Positions 33,998 through 42,566 of a stretch of DNA of 64,000 bases are shown here, in pieces. This stretch comes from Anaerolineales bacterium (GTDB lineage: Bacteria; Chloroflexota; Anaerolineae; 4572-78; J111), in assembly GCA_020634855.1 (NCBI GenBank), contig JACKAU010000007.1:124001-188000 (forward strand), given 5' to 3'. The position numbers and the translations under genes were made by a program. Below the pieces are notes generated by a model. That model was not told where the DNA came from. It made no database searches and saw nothing but the letters and a program-made list of their open reading frames with translations. How positions within the stretch are numbered: position 1 is the stretch's first letter; every line of letters starts with the position of its first letter.

Positions 33998-35458
33998 CTA
34001 TTCTCCATTCTCATGTCCGCCGCAGCCCAGCCACCACGTCTGCCCGGCCCGGGCCAGCAACTCATCCGCTTCAGCCGGCCCCCAACTATCGCGGTTGTAG
34101 GTCGTCAACGGCGGGGTGTTGTCCTGCCACGCCTGGAGGATCGGGTCGATTAGGGTCCAGGCCAACTTGATCTCGTCGCTGCGGGCAAAAAGCGAGGCGT
34201 CGCTGCGAATGGCATCGAGCAGCAGCCGTTCGTAGGCGTCGGGCAGCGACACGCCTTTGAAGGCGTCGCGGTAGTGGAAATCCATATCCACCGAGCGCGA
34301 CTCGTGGGCGTCAGGGACTTTGGCCTCGAACTTGAGGTGCATGCCTTCGTCCGGCTGGATGCAGATTGACAGGGTGTTGGGCGTAAAGCCGTCTTCACGG
34401 GATAGATTGAACATAATGTCAGGCGGGGCCTGGAACTGGATGCTGATTTCGCTGGTCTTCTCCGGCATAGTCTTGCCGGAGCGCAGATAGAACGGCACCC
34501 CCTTCCAGCGCCAGTTGTTGATGAACAGCTTGAGCGCGGCGTAGGTGGCCGTCTGCGAGTTGGGGGCCACACCGTCCGCGTGGCGATAGCCGGCGTACTG
34601 GGCCCGCACCGTGTCTTCCGGCGGAATCGGCTGGATAGCGCTCAGGACTTTGGCCTTCTCGTTGCGGATGGCGTCGGCGTTGAGCGAAGCCGGCGGTTCC
34701 ATCGCCACCAGCGACAGCAGTTGGAGCAGGTGGTTTTGAAACATATCGCGCAGCACGCCGGCCTGATCATAATAGCCGGCCCGCTCGCCGACATCGACGG
34801 TTTCGGCCACGGTAATCTGGACATTATCGATATAGCGGCGGTTCCAAACCGGCTCGAAGATGGTGTTGGCAAAGCGGAAGAAGAGGATGTTCTGCGCGGT
34901 CTCTTTGCCCAGATAATGGTCGATGCGGTAGACCTGGCTCTCATCGAAGGCGGTGTGGACCTGTTCATTGAGCGCCGTCGCCGACGCGAAATCGCGCCCA
35001 AACGGCTTTTCGATGACGATGTTGCGGATGCCCTCATCCTGGGCGGCCAGCCCGGCCTGACCTAAATATTCGCAGGCCTGGCCGTAAAAAGCAGGCGAGG
35101 TGGCCAGGTAGTAGAGCCGGTTGACCGGGCCGCCTTCCAGCTTGGCTAGATAGCCGGCCAACTTCTCGTAATCCTCGGCGGCGCCAAGGTCGCCCCGGAA
35201 GTAGGTGAGCCGGCTGACGAATTTGTCCCAGGTCGCCTCATCGAGCGTGACGTCGCTGAACTCGACCACACCTTCTTTGGCGCGACGCCGGAATTCAGCG
35301 TCATCCCAATCGCGGCGGGCAAAGCCGACAATGTGGCTGCATTCGGTCAGCCGCTCTTTGTGAAAGTTGTTGTATAGCGCCGGAATCAGCTTGCGGTGGG
35401 TTAAATCGCCGGTCGCGCCGAAGATAACGATGGTGGTTGAATCGCAGTTGGGGATCAT
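33998..35458 (-). CDS. zwf: Glucose-6-phosphate 1-dehydrogenase
   Basis: First enzyme of the oxidative pentose phosphate pathway; makes NADPH and 6-phosphogluconolactone. The coenzyme motif IFGATGDLTHRKLIPALY is at residues about 12-29, and the active-site block RIDHYLGKE is complete; EKPFGRD carries the cofactor-contacting Lys. Also YAGYRHADGVAPNSQTATYA and a normal C-terminus. The 486 aa length is usual. GGAGG precedes the ATG, which lies 9 bases after the stop of gnd, so gnd-zwf is one operon. Confidence 0.97.
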   Translation of the reverse strand: MIPNCDSTTIVIFGATGDLTHRKLIPALYNNFHKERLTECSHIVGFARRDWDDAEFRRRAKEGVVEFSDVTLDEATWDKFVSRLTYFRGDLGAAEDYEKLAGYLAKLEGGPVNRLYYLATSPAFYGQACEYLGQAGLAAQDEGIRNIVIEKPFGRDFASATALNEQVHTAFDESQVYRIDHYLGKETAQNILFFRFANTIFEPVWNRRYIDNVQITVAETVDVGERAGYYDQAGVLRDMFQNHLLQLLSLVAMEPPASLNADAIRNEKAKVLSAIQPIPPEDTVRAQYAGYRHADGVAPNSQTATYAALKLFINNWRWKGVPFYLRSGKTMPEKTSEISIQFQAPPDIMFNLSREDGFTPNTLSICIQPDEGMHLKFEAKVPDAHESRSVDMDFHYRDAFKGVSLPDAYERLLLDAIRSDASLFARSDEIKLAWTLIDPILQAWQDNTPPLTTYNRDSWGPAEADELLARAGQTWWLGCGGHENGE

Positions 35459-35467
35459 CTCAGCCTC

Positions 35468-36373
35468 CTACTCTTTTTTAACCGCGTGACCGCCGAACTG
35501 GTTGCGCATCGCCGCCACCAGTTTCTCAGAAAAGGGGTCGTCCTCGCGAGAGCGGAAACGGGTCTGCAAGGCCAGGCTAATGACCGGGATGGAGCAGTTC
35601 AGGTCGATGGCCTCGACCACGGTCCAGCGTCCTTCGCCCGAGTCGACCACGTAGGCGGCAATGCCTTCCATGGTGGGGTTGTCGGTCAGGGCGCGGGCCG
35701 TCAGATCGAGCAGCCACGAGCGGATGACGCTGCCGAAGCGCCAGATCTCGGCGATTTGGGTCAGGTCGAGGTTGAACTCTGTCTTGTGGCCCATCAGCTC
35801 AAAGCCCTCGGCGTAGGCTTCCATCAGCCCGTACTCGATACCGTTGTGAACCATCTTAACGAAGTGACCGGACCCGCTGGGGCCGACGCGTCCCCAGCCT
35901 TGGTCTGCGCCGGGAGCCAGGGTTTCAAAAATGGGGCGCAGCGACTCCACCACCTTGGCGTCGCCGCCGACCATCATGCTGTAGCCCTGGGTCAGGCCCC
36001 ACACCCCGCCGCTGGTGCCGACATCGACGAAGTGGAAGCCCTTTTCTTTGAGCGCCGCCGCCCGGCGCTGCGAGTCTTTGTAGTTGCTGTTGCCGCCGTC
36101 GATGATGATATCGCCGGGCGACAGCGCCTCGGTCAGCTTGTTTATGGTTTGCTCGGTCGGGTCGCCGGAGGGGACCATGACCCAGACCGCACGCGGGGCG
36201 GCCAACTTCTCGGCCACCTCCGCCAGCGTCGCCGCACCCTCGGCCCCGTTGGCTTCGGCGCTACGGATGGCGTCGGCGCTCAAATCATAGGCCACCACCC
36301 GATGCCCACCTTTCAGCAAACGGGTTGTCATATTGGCTCCCATTTTTCCCAAGCCGATCATTGCAATGTCCAT
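35468..36373 (-). CDS. gnd: 6-phosphogluconate dehydrogenase, short (NAD-type) form
   Basis: Oxidative decarboxylation of 6-phosphogluconate to ribulose 5-phosphate. The dinucleotide motif IGLGKMGANM opens the protein; GGNSNYKDSQRR, GTSGGVWGLTQGYSMMVGG and the catalytic region GHFVKMVHNGIEYGLM follow. At 301 aa it lacks the long C-terminal domain of the classic NADP enzyme and belongs to the short GndA/YqeC-like type, often NAD-dependent. AAAGGAG is well placed before the ATG. It is first in the gnd-zwf pair; 6-phosphogluconolactonase is not seen here. Confidence 0.94.
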   Translation of the reverse strand: MDIAMIGLGKMGANMTTRLLKGGHRVVAYDLSADAIRSAEANGAEGAATLAEVAEKLAAPRAVWVMVPSGDPTEQTINKLTEALSPGDIIIDGGNSNYKDSQRRAAALKEKGFHFVDVGTSGGVWGLTQGYSMMVGGDAKVVESLRPIFETLAPGADQGWGRVGPSGSGHFVKMVHNGIEYGLMEAYAEGFELMGHKTEFNLDLTQIAEIWRFGSVIRSWLLDLTARALTDNPTMEGIAAYVVDSGEGRWTVVEAIDLNCSIPVISLALQTRFRSREDDPFSEKLVAAMRNQFGGHAVKKE

Positions 36374-36387
36374 TCAGTTTTCTCCTT

Positions 36388-36545
36388 TGAGTTTATTGAG
36401 TTTATTGAGTTTGTGGAGTTTGTGGAGTTTGTGGAGTTAGTTAGTTGGTTGGTTGGTTGGTGTTTCACTCCAATCTCTATCTCCATCTCTGTCTCCACTC
36501 TCCATCCCCCTCTCTATCTCTATCTCCTATCTCTATCTTCATCTA
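36388..36545. repeat. Low-complexity tract: 9-mers, TTGG repeats and CTATCTC run
   Basis: From 36388 there are tandem 9-mers (TTTATTGAG then TTTGTGGAG, about six units), then TTGG tetranucleotides to about 36461, then a pyrimidine-rich CTCCATCTCTAT-like run into the 3' end of the peroxiredoxin-CSD gene. It fills the gap upstream of gnd. The same repeat types recur at 32681, 43460, 46836, 62690 and 63163. Confidence 0.75.
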
Positions 36546-37365
36546 TAGTCTGAACATTCCACGCCGTCAGCCCCGTGGCATTCTCGACCAGTTCGAAGCG
36601 GACGGGGGCGCCGGGCCGGAGGGTGCGGTAGCCGTGGCCGGGGATGGCCGTGAAGTTGAAAAAGATCGCCTGGCCCCCGGCATCGATCAGACCGTTGCCG
36701 CCGGCCAGATCGAACTCGACCACGACGCCCTTGACGACGGGCCGGCGGCTGGCCCCGAGCGGCGGCGCGCCCTCGGCCCACGTTTGTTGCGGGATGCGAA
36801 CCTGGCGGGCGGCAGGGGTATTGTAAGCCTCATAGCCATAATTGGAAAGCGAGGCCATGATGTCTCGCAGATCACGCCGCAGTTCGGCCAAGGTGGGCCG
36901 GCCGACGTAGAACCAGCCGTTGTAGAGGCGGTGGACGGTCAAATCCGGGCGCAGCACAAAGGTGTAGGGCTGGGCCACGTAGGCGTACTCGCCCTCGGTC
37001 TCGTCGAGGATGTTAAGCTGCTTAACCGCCGCCCGGCTCTCATCCGAGAGGAAGGGCCAGGTTGCACCCAGCCCGGCCCGGAAGGCCGCCTGCACCGGCG
37101 ACGGCTCGACGCTGATGGTTACCAGTTGGATATAGCTCACCTGTAGTTCCTGTTGGAACTGTACCAGTTCGCGCATCTGCCGGTTATCGCGCGGGCAAAA
37201 GTAGCCCCGGTAAAAGACAACCACCAGCGGGTAGCCGTCGTTAAACCCTAGCTTCTGATCCAGCGGCCCCGGCCGCGTCAACTGCGACAGCCGTCTCAGC
37301 TGACCGTTCTGATCCGGCAGCGCCAGGTCGGGAAAGCGGTCGCCGGGTTTTAGGTGGGTGGTCAT
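36520..37365 (-). CDS. Peroxiredoxin (AhpC/TSA-like) fused to a cold-shock-like domain
   Basis: Residues about 5-170 are a thioredoxin-fold peroxiredoxin: GDRFPDLALPD at the start and VVFYRGYFCPRDNRQM with a single Cys where AhpC/TSA-like proteins have their peroxidatic site. Residues about 210-273 resemble a cold-shock OB fold: KGVVVEFDLAGGNGLI, IFFNFTAIPG, LRPGAPVRFELVE and AWNVQ, matching the usual pattern of small GxIxxFD...G.GFI, IFFH, and V.FE..... blocks. The joint is an ill-conserved linker. The 281 aa length fits a two-domain fusion. The Prx might detect peroxide and the OB part bind RNA or DNA, but that is inference. gnd and zwf, NADPH makers, follow. Confidence 0.82.
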   Translation of the reverse strand: MTTHLKPGDRFPDLALPDQNGQLRRLSQLTRPGPLDQKLGFNDGYPLVVVFYRGYFCPRDNRQMRELVQFQQELQVSYIQLVTISVEPSPVQAAFRAGLGATWPFLSDESRAAVKQLNILDETEGEYAYVAQPYTFVLRPDLTVHRLYNGWFYVGRPTLAELRRDLRDIMASLSNYGYEAYNTPAARQVRIPQQTWAEGAPPLGASRRPVVKGVVVEFDLAGGNGLIDAGGQAIFFNFTAIPGHGYRTLRPGAPVRFELVENATGLTAWNVQTIDEDRDRR

Positions 37366-37794
37366 AGTTGCCTCCGTTGGGGATATAGGTTAATAGTCAT
37401 TGCTGATGAAGGTAAAGAAAATAGAGGGGTAACCAGGCGGCCCCCAGCCCCCAAGGGGAGCAAAAAACGAGTTTCCCTTGGGAGTTAGAACCATCGTGCT
37501 AACACGCATAACGTCAAGTTGGCATTCAAAAGACACCCAATTTATTCTGGAGCATCAAAGCTTGCTTTGATCCGGTTGACCAGGCCAGCTTTGTCGCCCT
37601 GCCATTAGCCTACCATCAATCTATAACACAACGCTTATCAAATCCTTACGAAACGATAATATTGCAACTCCGCGTAATTATCTTGCCGCTACTTTAGTAC
37701 AACAGGCTTAAGTGTTGGATATGACGCCTTGGGCGAACGGTGGTCAGGATAAGATTTATTCGATTTGCGTTGGAAAAGTTAAAAAGAAAGGGTG

Positions 37795-38160
37795 AAAACG
37801 GCTAATAATTGGCGGAATGGGCATGAAAAGTTCAAGAATGTTCAATCTACGTTGGGGGACGTTATAAAAATGCGAAGGGTTGCTTAAAAAAGGCGAAGGG
37901 GCGGCATAAAAATGCAAGGAATGTGCATGAAAAATGCAAGAAACGTTATATTTGCATTGGGGGGAGTATAAAAACTGGCGGGGGCGCTTAAGAAACTCGA
38001 AGGAGCGGCCCAATCACTCGAAGGAGCGACCCAATCACTCGAAGGAGCGACCCAATCACTCGAAGGAGCGGCCCAATCACTCAAAGGAGCGGCACTATAA
38101 CTCGAAGGAGCGGCATAAAAACTCGAAGGGATGGCACAAAAAGCATAGGAAAGGCATAAG
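37795..38160. repeat. Degenerate tandem array, about 21-bp unit
   Basis: The cleanest part (37993-38140) repeats ACTCGAAGGAGCGRC then CCAATC, 21 bases, with five near-identical copies; flanking copies read CGAAGGGGCGGCATAAAA and similar. Upstream, 37820-37914 and 37927-38010 look like two diverged longer copies. The period keeps a heptapeptide frame (NHSKERP), but no start with a ribosome site supports translation. Confidence 0.75.
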
Positions 38161-38231
38161 AATTAAATTACGTCCTCATTCTGACGAAGCTCCTAATGCG
38201 TAGGGCCAACGTCGCGAAGCCACAACCTAAA

Positions 38232-38328
38232 ATGGAACACGGATTAGACGGATCATACGGATCAACACGGATAAAACCCTATTTAGATCGGTGAAAATCC
38301 GTTCGATCCGTATGATCCGTGTTCCATC
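38232..38328. repeat. Long imperfect inverted repeat
   Basis: ATGGAACACGGAT and GATCATACGGATC (interrupted by TAGACG) are complementary to 38303-38328 (GATCCGTATGATCCGTGTTC and the following CAT). The hairpin has an inner CGGAT-rich loop. Similar CGGATC-rich dispersed elements are frequent in environmental genomes. No function is evident. Confidence 0.65.
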
Positions 38329-38548
38329 ATTTTTGTAGGTAACGCAAGTTTGCCACACCAACCCCATAGGGCGCAACGTATGGCGCGAAAAATGATACGT
38401 ACTACGTTCCGTGTCTGAAGGACTTTAGTCCTATAAATCGAGTGACTTTCGGGCAACAAAAGTAAGTACCAATTTCCCTAGACAATGGCGCATCGATTGT
38501 TGTAAACTGAGTTCACATAAACTACATTATGGACGAGGACATCGTATT

Positions 38549-39373
38549 ATGACCATTACTCAAAACGACTTAAAAATCCGGATTAAGAAGTTTGTCACTA
38601 ACGGCAAGCATCCCGACTGCCAGAGCTTACTTGCTCCCATTGGTTATGGTGAAAGTCAATTAGCGGCCGGGGAGACCCGGCTTGATACATGGCTTAGCAC
38701 TAGAGAGAAGGTGCAAGGGTTGAAGGACGCTAAAAAATCGGCCACTAAAGCTGAGAGTGCGGCCGAACGGTCGGCGCAAATGGAAGCGACCGCGCTACGA
38801 GAAACGGTTCGCGCTTTATGGCGGCATGATGAAAGCACATTGGCCCTGTTTGACCTGGGTGGTTACCGGCGCATACCGGACCGCTCAACGAAGGAGGCCG
38901 CCGAGCCGACTAACGGTAACGGCGCTTCCGGGGAAACGACGGCCAACGGATCGACTAACGGCGACGGCGCGTCCGGTGAGGCGCCGGCCGATGAACCGAA
39001 CGGCAGCCAGGGGAACGGCCGCGGCTGGGTGTCCGATTACCAGGTCGGCACGTCGGAGCGGATTGCCCGCTGGCGGGTGTTGTTTGCGATGGTTAGCAAG
39101 CTGGATGAGGCTAAACAGACCCAACTGGCCGAATTCGGCTGGGATACCGCTCACGTGGACCAGGCCATAAGTTTGGTCGAGAAGTACGCCCAGGCCGATG
39201 CGGTTCAGCAGAAGAAAATGAAGGCGGTGGAGATCAACCAGGCCGCGGCCAAGCAAGCTGAGCAGGAGTTACGCCGCTGGTACGCCCAGGCCGCCCGCCT
39301 GACCCGCTCGGCGATTAAGCGGCGCGTGCAACCGGAGCAGCAGCAGCATATGCGGGATTTGTTGGGGCTGTAA
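38549..39373 (+). CDS. Uncharacterised coiled-coil-like protein
   Basis: I do not recognise this family. The 274-aa product is cytosolic, with charged helical ends. Residues about 50-95 (KKSATKAESAAERSAQME) and about 205-250 (QQKKMKAVEINQAAAKQAEQ) look like coiled coils. The middle, about residues 120-165, is a Gly/Asn/Thr/Glu-rich linker with repeated NGxGASGE units, probably a recent in-frame expansion. The C-terminus is basic (RSAIKRRVQPEQQQH). It is convergent with the caspase gene and could be part of that accessory island or unrelated. Confidence 0.7.
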   Translation: MTITQNDLKIRIKKFVTNGKHPDCQSLLAPIGYGESQLAAGETRLDTWLSTREKVQGLKDAKKSATKAESAAERSAQMEATALRETVRALWRHDESTLALFDLGGYRRIPDRSTKEAAEPTNGNGASGETTANGSTNGDGASGEAPADEPNGSQGNGRGWVSDYQVGTSERIARWRVLFAMVSKLDEAKQTQLAEFGWDTAHVDQAISLVEKYAQADAVQQKKMKAVEINQAAAKQAEQELRRWYAQAARLTRSAIKRRVQPEQQQHMRDLLGL

Positions 39374-39478
39374 GTGGCTGGTAGTGATCGCTTTAGCGAT
39401 GATATTGCCCTAATGAAGGTTAAATAATTAGTTGGGGTATCTTGCGTAGGCCAGCTTGAGGTTAGGCGGGTTGGTACT

Positions 39479-39542
39479 GGCCCCCCTAACCCCCCAGAGG
39501 GGGGAATTTGACGCCTTGCTCCCCCTTTGGGGGGCCGGGGGC
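39479..39542. repeat. CCCCCC/GGGGGG dispersed hairpin repeat
   Basis: CCCCCCTAACCCCCC-AGAGGGGGG followed by CTCCCCCTTTGGGGGG: two G/C-run hairpins in tandem. Related copies lie at 40493-40568, 40577-40662, 41859-41918, 42392-42424 (with an inverted half at 42472-42500) and 43318-43411, several preceded by AGTTAGTGGYTGGCGTT. The repeat is confined to this accessory region of the window. Confidence 0.8.
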
Positions 39543-39657
39543 CGCTTTGTTACCCATTTATTCTCTTGACCTTCATAACGTGAGCTAAAAATCTTCGGCC
39601 CGCTTCACGGGTACGGGAATTCAGAAATACAGTATAACAGTACTGAGAATATCAGAA

Positions 39658-41790
39658 TTACAAAGAGAGGGCCACCCGAAAGCCTATGCGGTCGATCCTG
39701 CCGCAAGGACTGTATCCGTCGCGATACGTCACGAGAAAAGGGTTCCTATGGCTGACGATCCACGAACCGCCCCGCAGCACACGAGCATCCGTTCCGTCCA
39801 GATCATTGCCGCCGCTGTAATATTGAGTTAAACACCACTCCCACACATTGCCGGCCATATCTACCACCCCAAAGGGGCTGTCTCCTTGACCTTCATAAGC
39901 GGTCACCGGCGTAGTGGTATTGCTATTACAGGGCTTCACGCAATTATTACAGCATTTGCAGTCCCACTCGTTACCCCACGGGTACTCGCACCTGTCATCC
40001 CCTTGGGCGGCATATTGCCATTGGGTCTCCGGGGGCAGTATGATCGTCTGCCCGGTTTTGTCGCTCAACCAGCGGCAGTAGGCCATCGCCTCATACCAAG
40101 AGACGCCAACCACCGGCTGTTCCGCGCCGTTCCATTGCTTATCGGTCCAGAAGCGCGGTTCGGTCCAGAGTTTACCTGTCGGTTTGTACTGTGTCGCTTC
40201 GCTATCCCAGGCGTAGCCCTTTTCACGTGCGTCCCAGCCCGTTTCGGTCCACCACTTTTTCTCTTTGTAGCCGCCGGCCTCGATAAACGGGGCAAATTGA
40301 GCGTTGGTTAGCGGGTATTTGGCGATGGCAAAGGGTTCGACCTTAAATACTTTTGCTTCACCTTTGGGAAGATAAGTCTTTTCAAAGTATTCTTCAATAA
40401 GCGTCACCTGCCCGGCGGGGATTTTTACCCAGGCGAAGGGTTGGGGGAGGAGGGTTTCGGCCCCTTTTGGCTCTCGGGGGAGGGATGGCTGTAAGTTAGT
40501 GGCTGGCGTTGGCCCCCCTAGCCCCCCAGAGGGGGGAATTGGATCTTTTTCGCCATCCTTTGGGGACAATGTCATTAAGTTAGTGGCTGATGGTTGCCCC
40601 CCTAACCCCCCAGAGGGGGGAATTGGGTCTTTTTCTCCCCCCTTTGGGGGGTCGGGGGGGCTGATGATATTGTCTTTTTGAGTGGTCAACTGGGCGGCCA
40701 GATTGTTCGGGTCGTAGTTGGGGTATCTAACGCTGAACTGTTTCCAAGCCGTCCGAGCCGCACGAGCCGCTCCTTTTTTTATCAGCGATTTTACATTGCT
40801 GTAGGCTCGGACTCGAATACGCTCCGCCTGCAAGTCATCCAGCATGGCTTGAGCTGTCTCGGCCAGTAAATCATTCGTCTCCGCTTGGATAACGTTTTTC
40901 AGCAGCGTCTCTGCCTTGGTGTAGTCGTCCCGCTCCATTGCTTTTTCGGCTTGCACCAGCAGGTCGGTCATCTGCTCTTCTTTGCGCTTGAAGGGGCTAA
41001 TGGGGCTGCGGGCGATAATCAGCTTGCCGTCGGCGTGCAGCGAGCGTTTGATCGGGGTTTGCTTACCCGCTCGCATCCCCTCGCGGATGTGGTCGTACAG
41101 TTCCTCGATATCGATCAGGCCGTCGTTGTTACGGTCGGCTAAGCCTTTGGCTAAGCCCTCGACCAGGAATTGGGTAAAAAAGGAGTTCTCAATTTCGCCT
41201 TGTAGGGTGTCGCCTTCCCAGGCCAATTGCAGGGCCTCGGTCGCCGCCAAGATGTGCCGCCCGTAGCCATTGCCGGTTTCTTCAAGCGTCGATTTGTCCT
41301 GCTCGAACAGCGCTTGGCTGTCGCCCTCAAAGATGGCTTCGGTGGGGACAGCACCCTTGGGGAGCTGGCCGAATGCGCCGCTGTAGCAGGAGTCGAGGAT
41401 AATCACCTGCCGTCGGGAGCGAGCGCCGTCCATCCGTTTGGTGATGTAAGTCGCATCCAGGCCGGTGGCTTCCAATAGGTCGTCATGCTGCGTATCTTTG
41501 CCGACAAAGTAGAGGTTGCTGCTACTGTTTAACGCGCCATGCCCGGAGAAATAGAGCAGCAGCAGGTCGTCGGGCCGGTGGCCGGACGGGATAAACAACT
41601 GGGCAATGGCAATGCGCATCTGCGTAACCGAGGCGTTGAGCAGCGTCTGCACTCGATCAAAGCCGCCGATTTGGGGGTCATTCAAGACGGCAGCGATGGC
41701 CTCGGCGTCACGCTCCGGCGTTTTTAGGTCGTGCCAGTTGGGATCGTCGTATTGGTTGTTGCCGATGACGAGGGCGTATTTTTTCGACAT
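39658..41790 (-). CDS. Caspase-like protease with SUMF1/FGE-like C-terminal domain
   Basis: Residues 1-260 are a C14 caspase/metacaspase domain: YALVIGNNQY, catalytic His in LYFSGHGA and catalytic Cys in ILDSCYSGAF, then an EF-hand-like DRNNDGLIDIEEL. A helical, TPR-like stretch (about 270-360) and a Pro/Gly-rich linker lead to a formylglycine-generating-enzyme/SUMF1-like fold (about 445-710) with PAGQVTL, GVSWYEAMAYCRWLS, LPPETQWQYAA, FGVVDMAGNVWEW and RGGSW. Such SUMF1-type modules act as binding domains beside caspases. Two CCCC/GGGG repeats lie in frame within the linker. Probably an effector protease for programmed death; targets unknown. Confidence 0.93.
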   Translation of the reverse strand: MSKKYALVIGNNQYDDPNWHDLKTPERDAEAIAAVLNDPQIGGFDRVQTLLNASVTQMRIAIAQLFIPSGHRPDDLLLLYFSGHGALNSSSNLYFVGKDTQHDDLLEATGLDATYITKRMDGARSRRQVIILDSCYSGAFGQLPKGAVPTEAIFEGDSQALFEQDKSTLEETGNGYGRHILAATEALQLAWEGDTLQGEIENSFFTQFLVEGLAKGLADRNNDGLIDIEELYDHIREGMRAGKQTPIKRSLHADGKLIIARSPISPFKRKEEQMTDLLVQAEKAMERDDYTKAETLLKNVIQAETNDLLAETAQAMLDDLQAERIRVRAYSNVKSLIKKGAARAARTAWKQFSVRYPNYDPNNLAAQLTTQKDNIISPPDPPKGGEKDPIPPSGGLGGQPSATNLMTLSPKDGEKDPIPPSGGLGGPTPATNLQPSLPREPKGAETLLPQPFAWVKIPAGQVTLIEEYFEKTYLPKGEAKVFKVEPFAIAKYPLTNAQFAPFIEAGGYKEKKWWTETGWDAREKGYAWDSEATQYKPTGKLWTEPRFWTDKQWNGAEQPVVGVSWYEAMAYCRWLSDKTGQTIILPPETQWQYAAQGDDRCEYPWGNEWDCKCCNNCVKPCNSNTTTPVTAYEGQGDSPFGVVDMAGNVWEWCLTQYYSGGNDLDGTDARVLRGGSWIVSHRNPFLVTYRDGYSPCGRIDRIGFRVALSL
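40493..40662. repeat. Two dispersed repeat copies inside the caspase gene
   Basis: Two tandem copies of the 80-bp CCCCCC/GGGGGG element (40493-40568 and 40577-40662) sit in the linker of the caspase gene, in frame, and encode DPPKGGEKDPIPPSGGLGG-like peptides twice. The rest of the protein is intact. Confidence 0.8.
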
Positions 41791-41919
41791 CGCGGGTGGG
41801 GCTCTCCTCTATAATGTAGTGGCTGCGCAGGTATGGCTGTACTCACGTGGGTCAGGTAGCCCCCCTAGCCCCCCAGAGGGGGGAACGGATTGCTCCCCCT
41901 TTGGGGGGGTCGAGGGGAC

Positions 41920-42291
41920 TTACTCCATCACATTACAAGCCTTGGCGATTGTTTGAAGAACCGCTTCAATATTTTTCAAAACCTCTTCATTGGTGAACCG
42001 GATGACTTTGAAATCGCGTTGCGTCAGCCATTCAGTTCGAGCTTCATCGTAGTCACTCTGCTGTTGGTGAATGCCGCCATCTACTTCAATCACCAGTTTA
42101 TGGGCATGGCAGTAAAAATCCAGGATGAAATGATGGAGCGGATGTTGCCGACGAAATTTTAAGCCGTATAGCTGTTTGTTCTTTAGGCGCTCCCACAACG
42201 CTGTCTCAGCCGGCGTCATGGGCCAACGTAATTCTTTGGCTCGTTGGCGAATGGCGGGGGGTGAGTGATATTTAGGGCGTTTTTGATCCAT
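41920..42291 (-). CDS. DUF559-family endonuclease-like protein
   Basis: A 123-aa PD-(D/E)xK-like protein related to the Vsr mismatch nuclease. Motifs: AKELRWPMTPAETALWERL, LYGLKFRRQHPL, ILDFYCHAHKLVIEVDGG with the acidic catalytic pair, and FKVIRFTNEEVLKNIE. It follows the caspase promoter region (gap of 129 bases that holds one CCCC/GGGG repeat) and is on the same strand, with an EACC1-like gene further upstream. It may be a free-standing nuclease or part of the putative conflict module. Confidence 0.87.
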   Translation of the reverse strand: MDQKRPKYHSPPAIRQRAKELRWPMTPAETALWERLKNKQLYGLKFRRQHPLHHFILDFYCHAHKLVIEVDGGIHQQQSDYDEARTEWLTQRDFKVIRFTNEEVLKNIEAVLQTIAKACNVME

Positions 42292-42566
42292 ATGTAACTC
42301 TGCGAATTCGAAACCTCCCAGTGGGGAGACTAACTGTTTTTCCGTTGGAGGATTGGTCAGAGGCGGATAAGTAAGACAATTGTAGCTTTAGGCGGCCCCC
42401 CCAGCCCCCCAGAGGGGGGAGCGCTGACACTATTAGCACTCGTGAGCACAAGTGTTAGCCGTAACAGAAAAGTTCCCCCCTCTGGGGGTTAGGGGGGCCA
42501 GCCAGCCGCACCAAACGAGTCGGTCGCCTTGCCCAAACTCTGCTCTTAACCTTCACGTCTCTTCAA

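Larger units (their letters stand above)
37366..38548. other. Long intergenic region rich in repeats
   Basis: No supportable gene in 1.18 kb. It contains a GGGG/CCCC element at about 37433-37490, the degenerate 21-bp array at 37795-38160, and a long hairpin at 38232-38328. Two overlapping frames through the array (plus 37934-38203, minus 37884-38084) are by-products of its 21-base period. A possible promoter for the gene at 38549 lies at about 38497-38527. Confidence 0.6.

Noticed and set aside
37795..38160. CRISPR array
   Set aside because: Repeats are contiguous without unique spacers and no cas genes are near.
37934..38203. 89-codon plus-strand frame of heptapeptide repeats (NHSKERP)
   Set aside because: It follows from the 21-base period of the DNA array; an opposite-strand frame is equally open, and no start signals fit.
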